DNA of 64,000 nt from assembly GCA_017942165.1 (NCBI GenBank), contig JAGKSB010000014.1:1-64000 (forward strand), written 5' to 3'. Under the pieces are notes generated by a model. The model had not been told where the DNA came from. It ran no database searches and saw only the letters and a list, made by a program, of their open reading frames with translations. A program made the translations under genes and the position numbers. Each line of letters opens with the position of its first letter. Position 1 is the stretch's first letter. Of the stretch, positions 28,301 to 36,242 are shown one piece after another. Source of the stretch: Rhinopithecimicrobium faecis (GTDB lineage: Bacteria > Bacteroidota > Bacteroidia > Sphingobacteriales > Sphingobacteriaceae).

Positions 28301-28498
28301 ATCAGAGATTTCCTTATCTATATCGGCTAAGTATTCTTGGATTCGGTTTTTGAATTCGGCAGTTTTACCACGCAATTCATCATTGGTTAGATTCGAAAGT
28401 TTCGCATATTCAGCTTTAATTTGTTCCACAAGGGGCTGAATACCTTTGATGTCTCGTTCCGACTTACTTCCAAATATTTTACTTAAAAATTTTAACAT
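25307..28498 (-). CDS. secA: Preprotein translocase ATPase SecA
   Basis: This 1063-residue motor drives proteins through SecYEG. The DEAD-motor Walker A (MATGEGKT) is near 190-197, later than in E. coli because of an N-terminal insertion; DEVDSVLIDDARTPLIISG and GRAGRQGDPGSSQF follow. A long insertion rich in charged residues near 330-450 is usual for Bacteroidota. The C-terminal zinc-binding CxCxH tail is absent: the protein ends SPTGVSDEDLNR. A single gene with a TAAATTTG -7 box at 28582-28589. Confidence 0.98.
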   Translation of the reverse strand: MLKFLSKIFGSKSERDIKGIQPLVEQIKAEYAKLSNLTNDELRGKTAEFKNRIQEYLADIDKEISDLKTEADQDNLDMNVKTDIYDKVDKLSKDRDKKLEEILLTILPEAFAVVKETARRYTELKSIEVTATDFDREIATRKANVVIKGDTAVWANTWLAAGAEVTWNMVHYDVQLIGGIVLHQGKIAQMATGEGKTLVGTLPTYLNALSGQGVHIVTVNDYLARRDSEWNAPLFEFHGMSVDCIDQHQPNSPQRRKAYASDIVYGTNNEFGFDYLRDNMTQTPEALVQGKLHFAMVDEVDSVLIDDARTPLIISGPIPRGDQHEFYQLKPRIERLVNAQKAYINTVFNDAKKKIAAGDTDIEGGGLALLRSFRGLPKNKALIKFLSEGANRQVLQKSENYYMAEQNKNMPKVDSELFFVIDEKNNSVELTEKGIELITASGEDTSFFILPDVGTEIADIEKSNQTLEEKAARKEELLRDYSIKADRIHSINQLLKAYTLFENDVEYIVDEGKVKIVDEQTGRIMDGRRYSDGLHQAIEAKENVKVEDATQTYATVTLQNYFRMYHKLAGMTGTASTEAGELWEIYKLDVVEIPTNRGIQRDDRQDLIYRTAREKYNAVAEEIQILTEKGRPVLVGTTSVEISELLSRMLKLRGIRHNVLNAKLHQKEADIVAEAGKPGQVTIATNMAGRGTDIKLSEEVKNAGGLAIIGTERHESRRVDRQLRGRAGRQGDPGSSQFFVSLEDNLMRLFASERISNIMVKMGVEDGEVMQHSMLTKSIERAQRKVEENNFGIRKRLLEYDDVMNSQRTVIYTKRKNALFGERLDVDLNNMIFDVAEEIVADAKETSTFEDFQLDIIRVFAMQPDVTAEEFASSNVEKLTDKIFDQAVNHFQQKVENLAAVTLPVLSNVFNERGGMIENVVVPFSDGIRGIQVSTNLQKAVETQGREVFKSFQKGIVLALIDEAWKEHLREMDDLKQSVQNAVYEQKDPIIIYKMEAFNLFKAMLVEMNRDIVSFLFKGEIPGQTSNDNPPASATIQAKAVKTKEIKAELDSPTGVSDEDLNR

Positions 28499-28581
28499 AA
28501 TTTTATAATTCTATCTCGATTACAGATTTTGCTCAATAATGACTCCAAAAAAGAATTGCAGACAATTTGACACTGATTGAG

Positions 28582-28589
28582 CAAATTTA
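28582..28589 (-). promoter_or_regulatory. Possible secA promoter, -7 box
   Basis: The minus strand reads TAAATTTG, 84 bp upstream of secA in the gap after mqnD. No clear -33 box. Confidence 0.4.
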
Positions 28590-28640
28590 CTTAATACAGA
28601 TGATATGTAACAGCTTAAAACCGATTTTTTTATGCCATTT

Positions 28641-29513
28641 TTATGACAAAAATATCTTTTTTTCTGTCTTCGGTATAAGATTTAATGAATTGGCCTTTTC
28701 AAAAAGTGTTTCTACAGCTTCTCTTCCCTGAACACCAAGATCAATGGAATATTGATTTACATATAATTCTATATGCTTATACATCACTTCTTCTTCCATT
28801 TCTTGCGCATGCGCACGGATAAATTCGATGGCCGACTTGGGGTTAGCAAAAGCATATTCTACGGATTTCCTCAAGAGGCGGTTCACCTTCTGTTTGATCG
28901 ACGTTGGCAGTGAGCGTTTGATAACAATCCCTCCCAAGGGAATCGGGCAGCCAGTAGATTTCTCCCAGAAGTCGCCCAAGTCTACAATCTTATGCAGGCC
29001 TTTTTCTTGGTAGGTAAATCTATTTTCATGGATAATTAATCCGACATCAATCGTACCCTCTAAGAGGGCATTTTCAATAGCAGAAAATACGAGCGCTTGC
29101 TTATTTTTCAAAGAAGGAAAAGCAAGGCCTAATAGAAAATTGGCTGTTGTATATTTTCCAGGGTACCCCACCTTTAGCGAGGCTAATGCCGCAGGAAGCT
29201 CAGCCCCAGTTGCTAAATGCTGCTGTAACTGCGCCGCTAATTCGGGGTCCTTAGTAATTAATAGCGGCCCTACACCAAAGCCTAGTGCTGAGCCTGCATC
29301 CAGGAGCTCATAATCTTCTACAGCATAGGCATAAGCGTGATAACTGAGCTTAGTGATGGCTAATTTTGAAGCAAAAGCGTCTAAATTTAGACTTTCCACA
29401 TCTTCATATACGACATCGAAGGTCAGCCCTTCGGTATCAATTTTATGATGAATAAGGGCATCGAAGATAAAAGTATCGTTCGGGCAGGGGGAAAATCCTA
29501 AAGTAAGATTCAT
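28641..29513 (-). CDS. mqnD: 1,4-dihydroxy-6-naphthoate synthase (menaquinone, futalosine route)
   Basis: This 290-residue periplasmic-binding-fold enzyme converts cyclic dehypoxanthine futalosine to dihydroxynaphthoate. The N-terminus NLTLGFSPCPNDTFIFDALIHH and the middle GVGPLLITKDP fit MqnD. The start at 29513 gives this N-terminus; a 20-codon extension would overlap the upstream gene. It lies directly after a small membrane-protein gene and surE, 2 bp from the former. The other mqn genes are not here. Confidence 0.9.
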   Translation of the reverse strand: MNLTLGFSPCPNDTFIFDALIHHKIDTEGLTFDVVYEDVESLNLDAFASKLAITKLSYHAYAYAVEDYELLDAGSALGFGVGPLLITKDPELAAQLQQHLATGAELPAALASLKVGYPGKYTTANFLLGLAFPSLKNKQALVFSAIENALLEGTIDVGLIIHENRFTYQEKGLHKIVDLGDFWEKSTGCPIPLGGIVIKRSLPTSIKQKVNRLLRKSVEYAFANPKSAIEFIRAHAQEMEEEVMYKHIELYVNQYSIDLGVQGREAVETLFEKANSLNLIPKTEKKIFLS

Positions 29514-29515
29514 AA

Positions 29516-29773
29516 CTATTTTTTTAAGAGATAAAAATAAAGCAGCATACTTACAAATGTAACAAGCATCCACCCACGACCGACCTCAAGCTGTCCCTTT
29601 TTAAACTGAAAACGGACCCCTATCAGATTGATAAGTAGCGCAAGAGCAATTATTACATGGGGCTTTCCAGGTAGGATTGCCTGCTCTAAGGAGGTATACT
29701 TTACCAGTAGAAAGGCCAGTGTCGGAGCAAGGACACCAATAGCCATTCCTTTGACAAATTTATTCATTTCCAT
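29516..29773 (-). CDS. Small three-helix membrane protein
   Basis: This 85-residue protein has about three transmembrane segments (6-25, 37-54, 68-83). The start (29773 or 29767) lies within the last codons of surE, so the two are likely translationally coupled. No family recognised. It is placed between surE and mqnD. Confidence 0.65.
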   Translation of the reverse strand: MEMNKFVKGMAIGVLAPTLAFLLVKYTSLEQAILPGKPHVIIALALLINLIGVRFQFKKGQLEVGRGWMLVTFVSMLLYFYLLKK

Positions 29774-30554
29774 CGTAGGAAGCTACATCAAAACTCCAAG
29801 AATTCAAGGCTGGAATAAAATGGTGTGCTGTCATATCAAATTGTACAGGTACCACAGAAGCATAGCCTAAATTTAAGGCATGTGCATCGGTATCTTCACC
29901 ACGGTCTTCCAGCTGAAAGCGACCTGTCATCCAGTAATAATCACGTCCATAAGGGTCTACACGTTCATCAAATTCCTCTACCCAACGGCCTGCAGCTTGA
30001 CGGCAGATCTTAATCCCTTTGATCGTATCTGTCTTTGGGAAATTAACATTTAAGAGCGTTCCCGGAGGCAAACCATTATCCAGTACTTGTCTTACAATTC
30101 CCGAAATATATGGTCGACAGTAGGAGAAGTCAGCCTGCTGCGAAAAGTCATCTAAAGAAAATCCCACCGAAGGAATTCCCTCGACAGCGCCTTCTGTTGC
30201 TGCAGACATCGTCCCAGAATATAATACATTGATGGAGTTATTCAACCCATGGTTAATACCAGAAACACAGATATCTGGACGCTTTCCTTTAAAAATTTTG
30301 TTCACGGCTAATTTCACACAGTCTACAGGTGTACCTGTGCATTTGTACATCTCCACGCCAGGATATAAATCTACGCGATCCATGCGTAAAGGTTTACCAA
30401 TGGTGATGGCGTGCCCCATTCCCGACTGCGGACTATCGGGTGCTACGACCACGACATGTCCTATTTTCTGCATTTCCTCAATTAGCACTTTTATACCTGG
30501 TGCGGTAATCCCATCGTCATTAACTACAAGGATTGTAGGTTTGATATCTGTCAT
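29760..30554 (-). CDS. surE: 5'/3'-nucleotidase SurE
   Basis: This 264-residue metal-dependent phosphatase acts on nucleoside monophosphates. The metal site VNDDGITAPGI (Asp13-Asp14) and SGINHGLNNS, with the PQSGMGHAIT loop, are intact. The length is typical. First gene of the surE-small membrane protein-mqnD unit; divergent from kduI. Confidence 0.95.
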   Translation of the reverse strand: MTDIKPTILVVNDDGITAPGIKVLIEEMQKIGHVVVVAPDSPQSGMGHAITIGKPLRMDRVDLYPGVEMYKCTGTPVDCVKLAVNKIFKGKRPDICVSGINHGLNNSINVLYSGTMSAATEGAVEGIPSVGFSLDDFSQQADFSYCRPYISGIVRQVLDNGLPPGTLLNVNFPKTDTIKGIKICRQAAGRWVEEFDERVDPYGRDYYWMTGRFQLEDRGEDTDAHALNLGYASVVPVQFDMTAHHFIPALNSWSFDVASYDGNE

Positions 30555-30675
30555 GTTGCTAATTTATAAAAAGAAAAAAGATTTGTGTACTCCTCCTCAA
30601 AGGTTTTCGTAAATAATTAATTTATCCCGATATATAAGCCTTAAATTAGAGAATTATCGATAAATACCTTTACAT

Positions 30676-31518
30676 ATGAGTACAATCTATGAGAGTCGCT
30701 ATGCCATCAGTCCTACTGAATTCAAAACCCTAGATACAGCGCAATTAAGGGACAATTTTTTAATAGAAAAACTATTCCAAGAAGACACCTTAATACTCGT
30801 CTACAGCCATTATGACCGGTATATTGCTGGGGGAGTGCAGCCCGGCATCAATCCCGTAACACTAGCAACCATCCCCCCCCTGAAAGCGGACTATTTCCTG
30901 GAACGCAGAGAGCTGGGAATCATCAATGTCGGCGGTGCTGGGGAAGTGGAAATTGCCGGTACCATAATTCCTTTAGACTTTAAAGAAGCGCTCTATATTG
31001 GTCAAGGCAATCCATCGGTTGTCTTCCGTTCAGTAGACCCGACAAAGCCCGCAAAATTCTACCTCAATTCTGCTCCTGCACACAAACATTTGCCCACGCG
31101 TAAAGTAAGTAAAGATGAGGCTGACATCGTTATTCTAGGGAGCTTAGAGACCGCAAACCACCGCATTATTAATAAGCTTTTAGTCGCTACCGTAATCGAA
31201 ACCTGCCAGTTACAGATGGGCATGACCGAATTGCAACCGGGCTCCGTTTGGAATACCATGCCTGCACATACACATGACCGCAGAATGGAAGTCTACTATT
31301 ATTTTGATCTTCCTCAAGGGCAGGCGGTTTCCCATTTCATGGGCCCAACGCAAGAAACTCGGCATATATGGGTGCAGAATGAGCAGGCTGTTATCTCTCC
31401 ACCGTGGTCCATTCATTCCGGTGCTGGCACCAGCAACTATACTTTTATCTGGGGTATGGCGGGGGAGAATTTAGATTATAGCGATATGGATGGATGTGCG
31501 ATTACTGAACTACGATAA
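30676..31518 (+). CDS. kduI: 5-dehydro-4-deoxy-D-glucuronate isomerase KduI
   Basis: This 280-residue cupin enzyme converts 5-keto-4-deoxyuronate to 2,5-diketo-3-deoxygluconate, after lyase cleavage of pectin or other uronate polymers. Zinc-ligand-like residues in MPAHTHDRRMEVYYYF and the closing SIHSGAGTSNYTFIWGMAGEN identify it. It contains a run of eight C (30873-30880) encoding Ile-Pro-Pro. It is followed after 1 bp by a DUF4861 gene and then kduD. Confidence 0.95.
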   Translation: MSTIYESRYAISPTEFKTLDTAQLRDNFLIEKLFQEDTLILVYSHYDRYIAGGVQPGINPVTLATIPPLKADYFLERRELGIINVGGAGEVEIAGTIIPLDFKEALYIGQGNPSVVFRSVDPTKPAKFYLNSAPAHKHLPTRKVSKDEADIVILGSLETANHRIINKLLVATVIETCQLQMGMTELQPGSVWNTMPAHTHDRRMEVYYYFDLPQGQAVSHFMGPTQETRHIWVQNEQAVISPPWSIHSGAGTSNYTFIWGMAGENLDYSDMDGCAITELR

Positions 31519-31519
31519 G

Positions 31520-32647
31520 ATGAAAAAAACGATATGTACCCTACTAGCCTGTAGCCTTACTTTTCTGAGCTTAGCACAAACGCAACCTACGATTCAGGTG
31601 CACTCCGCAGCGCCTTTCCAGCGACAGGAGTTACTGCGTATCCCGTATAAAAAATTTTCCCATCACTTTGGCTTGAAAGACACGGTATTTTCCATTGTTG
31701 ACCAAGTTTCAGGAAATGTACTTCCCCACCAATTGGAGAAGCTGGGGACAAAGGATATTAAGCATGTGCTTGTGGCTGTAACTATACTTAAGGATCAAGC
31801 CGTACGCCTACAGGTGCTGGCTCATGCATCCCCCATTATTCAGCCGAAGACCTATGCGCGATATGTCCCAGAGCGCTATGATGATTTTGCCTGGGAAAAT
31901 GATTTAGTTGCCTTTCGCCTATATGGAAAAGCACTAGCAGGTAAAAGAGATGATGCCCAAGGTATGGACTTCTGGGCCAAAAGATCCACAGATCTCGTTA
32001 TTAACGACTGGTACAAAACTGGAGACTACCATGCTGACCATGGTAAAGGGCTAGATTACTACAGCGTAGGGCAAACTTTAGGGGCGGGAGATATCGCCTG
32101 CTACTATAACCAACAGATTCAATATACACAACACTACAGCTCCTTTGAAATCTTGGATAATGGTCCTTTGCGAACAAGTTTCAAACTTACATATAACTCC
32201 GAAACGCTCGCAGGAAGAGATATAAAACTGACGAAAATAATAACTCTCGATGCCGGAAGTCAATTTAACCGCATAGAAGTAAATTTGAAGAATGCCGATT
32301 CTAAAAATACACCCGTCGTAATAGGGCTTGCACGCAGGGGGGAAAGTAATCCCGAAGTAGCTTTTGATCAACAAGCACAAAGCCTGACCTATTGGGAGCC
32401 TGCAATCGCCAGTCATGGTCACACAGGGACCGCCTTAATCCTCCCAAAGCATAAAGCTACCTTTATACAAGAGGATCCCAAGCAGTTTTTAATCGCCAGC
32501 AACACCAAAAATAATAGATCCTTCGTGTACTATACAGGTGCTGCATGGAATAAAGCCGGGAAGATCACTTCTTTTGAAGAATGGAAAGCCGCTGTGCAGC
32601 AGCAGGTAGAACAACTAAATTATCCGTTAACACTAACATATCACTAA
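31520..32647 (+). CDS. DUF4861 family exported protein
   Basis: This 375-residue protein has a signal peptide (LTFLSLAQ, cut near residue 19). The body reads WENDLVAFRLYG...MDFWAKRSTDLVINDWY and KGLDYYSVGQTLGAG, as in DUF4861 proteins, which are found near uronate-polymer degradation genes. Its biochemical role is not established. The start at 31520 is preferred over the upstream in-frame ATG (31490), which lies inside kduI and would spoil the signal peptide. It is periplasmic while its neighbours are cytoplasmic. Confidence 0.8.
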   Translation: MKKTICTLLACSLTFLSLAQTQPTIQVHSAAPFQRQELLRIPYKKFSHHFGLKDTVFSIVDQVSGNVLPHQLEKLGTKDIKHVLVAVTILKDQAVRLQVLAHASPIIQPKTYARYVPERYDDFAWENDLVAFRLYGKALAGKRDDAQGMDFWAKRSTDLVINDWYKTGDYHADHGKGLDYYSVGQTLGAGDIACYYNQQIQYTQHYSSFEILDNGPLRTSFKLTYNSETLAGRDIKLTKIITLDAGSQFNRIEVNLKNADSKNTPVVIGLARRGESNPEVAFDQQAQSLTYWEPAIASHGHTGTALILPKHKATFIQEDPKQFLIASNTKNNRSFVYYTGAAWNKAGKITSFEEWKAAVQQQVEQLNYPLTLTYH

Positions 32648-33420
32648 TGAGCACGCTTTTAAATGCTTTTAATCTGCAAGGGAAAATAGCCTTGGTCACA
32701 GGTTGTAATCGCGGTATTGGTAAAGCCATCGCCGAAGGACTTGCTGAAGCTGGAGCCGATATTATCGGTGTCTCCGCAAATCTCCCCCTAAAGGATGCTG
32801 AAGTAGCACAATCCGTGGAAGCCCTCGGGCGAAAATTCTACGCCTATCAATGCGACTTTTCAGACAGAAATTCCCTCTATGCTTTTATAAAAGAGCTTAA
32901 ACAAGCACACCCTATAATAGACATCCTATTTAATAATGCGGGTAATATATTACGGAAACCTGCCGCAGAGCACCCCGACGAATACTGGGATAAAATTATT
33001 GAAATCAATCAAAATGCCCCCTTTATATTAACCCGTGAGATTGGAAAAGACATGATTTCACGTGGAACAGGTAAGATTATATTCACCGCTTCCCTACTCA
33101 CCTTTCAAGGGGGAATAAATGTTCCTGGGTATGCAGCTTCCAAGGGAGCAATAGGCTCCCTCGTAAAAGCGTTTGCCAATGAATGGGCGTCCTTAGGGGT
33201 ACATGTAAATGCCCTAGCTCCAGGCTATATTGCGACAGATAACACTGAAGCCCTACGTGAGGATCAAGAGCGCTCCAGCACCATCTTAGCACGTATTCCT
33301 GCAGGACGTTGGGGGGAGCCAGCAGATTTTAAGGGACCGGCGGTGTTCTTAGCTTCCGCAGCTTCCGATTATATTCACGGCACCATCCTTACGGTCGATG
33401 GAGGCTGGATGGGAAGATAA
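32647..33420 (+). CDS. kduD: 2-dehydro-3-deoxy-D-gluconate 5-dehydrogenase KduD (SDR)
   Basis: This 257-residue short-chain dehydrogenase has TGCNRGIGKAIAEG (nucleotide binding, from 18), NNAG, and the catalytic YAASK. The start overlaps the preceding stop by one base (TAATG), which fixes it at 32647. In the Kdu pathway it reduces 2,5-diketo-3-deoxygluconate to KDG, directly after KduI. The downstream kinase and aldolase are not in the window. Specific KduD assignment relies on context with kduI. Confidence 0.88.
   Translation: MSTLLNAFNLQGKIALVTGCNRGIGKAIAEGLAEAGADIIGVSANLPLKDAEVAQSVEALGRKFYAYQCDFSDRNSLYAFIKELKQAHPIIDILFNNAGNILRKPAAEHPDEYWDKIIEINQNAPFILTREIGKDMISRGTGKIIFTASLLTFQGGINVPGYAASKGAIGSLVKAFANEWASLGVHVNALAPGYIATDNTEALREDQERSSTILARIPAGRWGEPADFKGPAVFLASAASDYIHGTILTVDGGWMGR
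33054..33069. promoter_or_regulatory. Degenerate parS-like sequence within kduD
   Basis: GATTTCACGTGGAACA matches the parS consensus (TGTTNCACGTGNAACA) at all but the first two bases. It is within codons DMISRGTG, so coding constraint could explain it. Confidence 0.25.
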
Positions 33421-33472
33421 AAGTCTAACAACATAATTTTTTGTTTTTTTTACGCTTTGCATTTATGTTTAT

Positions 33473-33480
33473 TAACTTTG
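33473..33480 (+). promoter_or_regulatory. -7 box abutting yicC start
   Basis: TAACTTTG is a perfect -7 match but ends only 3 bp before the yicC ATG at 33484. If used, translation would begin at a leaderless end or at the second ATG (33496). Confidence 0.4.
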
Positions 33481-33483
33481 CAT

Positions 33484-34359
33484 ATGATAAAATCAATGAC
33501 AGGGTATGGCATTGGCTCTCAGGAAAATGGGAAAGTCAAATATAATGTCGAAATCAAATCGCTGAATTCAAAATTTTTAGAACTTAGTCTACGCCTGCCT
33601 AAAGCAGTGTCGGATAAAGAATTGACTTTACGTTCCGAATGCTCTAAACTTATAGAGCGCGGAAAAGTGAATATCAACATCAGTGTTGAATATACCGATC
33701 AAACTGCAAAAGCTTCGAGCATTAATACCGAGCTTTTAAAAAAATACTTTTCGCAACTACAAGCTATTGCTACGGAATTGGGCCAAGAGCAAACTGATTT
33801 ATTGAAGTTGGCACTCTCCATGCCGGAAGTAATTTCCAATAATGATGACAGCATTGATGAAACCGAAGGACAGGTCCTTTTGGGAGCCTTCTACCAAGCT
33901 GTAGATAATTTCAATACCTTTCGCTCCGATGAAGGTGACGTATTAAGTGAAGACTTAAAAACGCGCGTTCAATTAATCGCCGATTATTTAATCCAGGCAG
34001 AAGCCTTGGAAACAAGCCGCATTCCCCTTATCAGAGAGCGCATAGCCCATTATATGGACGAAGCTGTAGGTAAGGAAAATGTCGATATGAATAGATTTGA
34101 ACAAGAGCTAATCTACTACATCGATAAATTGGATATTACCGAGGAGAAAGTACGCCTACGTGCTCATTGCAATTACTTCCTAAAAGCCCTTTCTGCAACA
34201 GACTCCAACGGAAAGAAATTAGGATTTATATCCCAAGAAATGGGCCGCGAGATTAATACCTTAGGCTCCAAAGCAAATCATGCCGAAATCCAACAGATTG
34301 TAATTCGCATGAAAGAAGAATTAGAAAAAATAAAAGAGCAACTGCTTAACGTATTATAA
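33484..34359 (+). CDS. yicC: YicC family endoribonuclease
   Basis: This 291-residue protein has the family start MIKSMTGYGIGSQENG and the C-terminal DUF1732 part ending GSKANHAEIQQIVIRMKEELEKIKEQLLNVL. E. coli YicC is an RNase implicated in small-RNA turnover; the role here is inferred. A nine-codon upstream extension from 33457 is not family-like. First gene of yicC-gmk-nadD (gaps 8 and 4 bp). Confidence 0.92.
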   Translation: MIKSMTGYGIGSQENGKVKYNVEIKSLNSKFLELSLRLPKAVSDKELTLRSECSKLIERGKVNINISVEYTDQTAKASSINTELLKKYFSQLQAIATELGQEQTDLLKLALSMPEVISNNDDSIDETEGQVLLGAFYQAVDNFNTFRSDEGDVLSEDLKTRVQLIADYLIQAEALETSRIPLIRERIAHYMDEAVGKENVDMNRFEQELIYYIDKLDITEEKVRLRAHCNYFLKALSATDSNGKKLGFISQEMGREINTLGSKANHAEIQQIVIRMKEELEKIKEQLLNVL

Positions 34360-34367
34360 TAGCTAAC

Positions 34368-34937
34368 ATGGCGGGTAAATTAATTATCTTCTCAGCCCCT
34401 TCAGGAGCGGGAAAAACTACAATTGTAAGAAACTTATTATCAAAACATAGCGATAAAATTGAATTTTCAATTTCTGCAAGTACACGCGAAGCACGTGGTA
34501 CTGAAGTCGATGGAAAAGATTATTATTTTATCTCTAAAGAAGACTTTCTACATAAAATAGCAAAACAAGAATTTATTGAGTTTGAGGAAGTTTATTCAGG
34601 CACATTCTATGGTACTTTACGCGCCGAAGTAGAGCGTATCTGGGCATTAGGCAAACACGTAATATTCGATATCGACGTAATAGGTGGACTTCGCCTAAAG
34701 TCTAAATTTCCAGAACAAGCCTTAGCTATTTTCGTACAGCCACCGTCCTTAGAAGTTCTTAAGGAACGTCTTCGTGGCCGCGGTACAGACTCTGAAGAGA
34801 AGCTGAAAGAGCGCTTTGCAAAAGCGGAAACAGAATTAGCTTATGCCGAGAAATTTGATGTTATCTTAAATAACTTTGAGTTAGAAACAGCCTGTGCGGA
34901 AGCGGAAGATCTTGTGGTAAATTTCTTAAAATCCTAA
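34368..34937 (+). CDS. gmk: Guanylate kinase
   Basis: This 189-residue enzyme phosphorylates GMP to GDP. It has the P-loop SAPSGAGKTTI (8-18), SASTREARGTEVDGKDYYFIS (GMP binding) and the lid region RGRGTDSEEKLKERF. The length is standard. Middle gene of the yicC-gmk-nadD unit, the usual Bacteroidota arrangement. Confidence 0.97.
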   Translation: MAGKLIIFSAPSGAGKTTIVRNLLSKHSDKIEFSISASTREARGTEVDGKDYYFISKEDFLHKIAKQEFIEFEEVYSGTFYGTLRAEVERIWALGKHVIFDIDVIGGLRLKSKFPEQALAIFVQPPSLEVLKERLRGRGTDSEEKLKERFAKAETELAYAEKFDVILNNFELETACAEAEDLVVNFLKS

Positions 34938-34941
34938 AAAA

Positions 34942-35520
34942 ATGCAGCATATAGGTCTTTTTTTTGGTTCCTTTAATCCGATACACACTGGCCATTTAAT
35001 TATCGCTAATTACATGGCTCATCATACGGAGCTGGATGAGGTGTGGATGGTGATATCTCCCCATAACCCCTTAAAAAAGAAAGATACCTTAATCAATATG
35101 TACGATCGCTTAGAAATGGTCAACTTAGCGCTGGAGCAAACAGCGCATATAAAAAGCTGTACAATTGAATTTAATATGCCCAAACCCTCCTATACCATAG
35201 ATACGTTGGTGCACCTACAGGAAAAATATCCGCAGCATACGTTCTATTTAATTATGGGGGAAGATAATCTAAGCTCCTTTGAGAAATGGAAGAATTATGA
35301 GATTATCTTACGTGATTATAAGCTGCTTGTATACCCTAGGCCTGGCGTGAAACCCTCGCCCTTAAAAGAACACCCTTCCGTTTATATAACTGATACGCCA
35401 CAGATGGATATCTCTGCGACCTTTATAAGGAAAGCGATAAAAGAAGGAAAGAATGTACAGTTTTTTAGCCCTGATAAGGTCTTAGCCTTTATAGAGAAAA
35501 AAGGGCTTTATAACTCCTAA
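34942..35520 (+). CDS. nadD: Nicotinate-nucleotide adenylyltransferase
   Basis: This 192-residue nucleotidyltransferase makes deamido-NAD from nicotinate mononucleotide. The signature GSFNPIHTGH (9-18) and the second motif ISATFIRKAI are present; the latter differs from the usual ISSTxIR by an Ala. It completes an NAD theme with nadA and nadB elsewhere in the window. Terminator follows at 35543. Confidence 0.95.
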   Translation: MQHIGLFFGSFNPIHTGHLIIANYMAHHTELDEVWMVISPHNPLKKKDTLINMYDRLEMVNLALEQTAHIKSCTIEFNMPKPSYTIDTLVHLQEKYPQHTFYLIMGEDNLSSFEKWKNYEIILRDYKLLVYPRPGVKPSPLKEHPSVYITDTPQMDISATFIRKAIKEGKNVQFFSPDKVLAFIEKKGLYNS

Positions 35521-35542
35521 AGACTCACTATACGGAACAAAA

Positions 35543-35576
35543 AAAAAGACCTTGCTTTGTGGCAAGGTCTTTTTTT
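35543..35576. terminator. Bidirectional terminator nadD / dedA
   Basis: AAAAAGACCTTGC / GCAAGGTCTTTTT stem with a 6-nt loop between convergent genes, with A/T runs on both sides. Confidence 0.88.
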
Positions 35577-35580
35577 GTTC

Positions 35581-36225
35581 TTATTTTTTCTTAAACTTCT
35601 CTTTGAGAATTTCCAAAATTGGTGGAAGCATTGATAACAATATAATAGCGAAAATAACGATGGTAAAATTTTCTTTAATAATAGATAGTCCTCCGAAGAA
35701 GTACCCTAAAAATAAAAAAGATAGTACCCAAGCGAAAGCTCCGATAATATTATACGATGAAAACTGTCTATAGGACATCGAGCCAACACCTGCTACAAAA
35801 GGAGCAAAAGTTCTTACGATAGGAACAAAACGAGCGTATATAATCGTCTTCCCCCCATATTTAGCGTAGAATTTCTCCGTTTTCTCCAAGTATTCAGGCT
35901 TCAACAACTTATATTTTCCGGAAAATGCTTTAGGGCCAATATATTTTCCAATATGGTAATTTACCATGTCCCCAAGGATTCCCGCAACTAATAAGATAAC
36001 GGCCATCAGCCAGATATTTAAATCCGTCTCTGGCTTTGCAATAATTGCTCCTGTCGCAAAAAGTAAGGAATCTCCAGGTAAAAATGGGGTTACCACAAAA
36101 CCTGTTTCCGCGAAGATGATAATAAATAATATCAAGTAAGTCCAAATCTGATACTCATTGACAATCTCTACTAAATGCTTATCGATGTGTAAGACAAAAT
36201 CGATAATTGTATAAATAACTTCCAA
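35581..36225 (-). CDS. DedA family (VTT domain) membrane protein
   Basis: This 214-residue inner-membrane protein has the DedA/SNARE-associated motifs ETGFVVTPFLPGDSLLFATG and KYGGKTIIYARFVPIVRTFAPFVAG, with about five hydrophobic segments and a basic tail. DedA proteins flip phospholipid or undecaprenyl-phosphate carriers; the exact substrate is not known here. It follows dnaN by 17 bp on the same strand. Confidence 0.92.
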   Translation of the reverse strand: MEVIYTIIDFVLHIDKHLVEIVNEYQIWTYLILFIIIFAETGFVVTPFLPGDSLLFATGAIIAKPETDLNIWLMAVILLVAGILGDMVNYHIGKYIGPKAFSGKYKLLKPEYLEKTEKFYAKYGGKTIIYARFVPIVRTFAPFVAGVGSMSYRQFSSYNIIGAFAWVLSFLFLGYFFGGLSIIKENFTIVIFAIILLSMLPPILEILKEKFKKK

Positions 36226-36242
36226 GATCGTAAAAACTAAGA

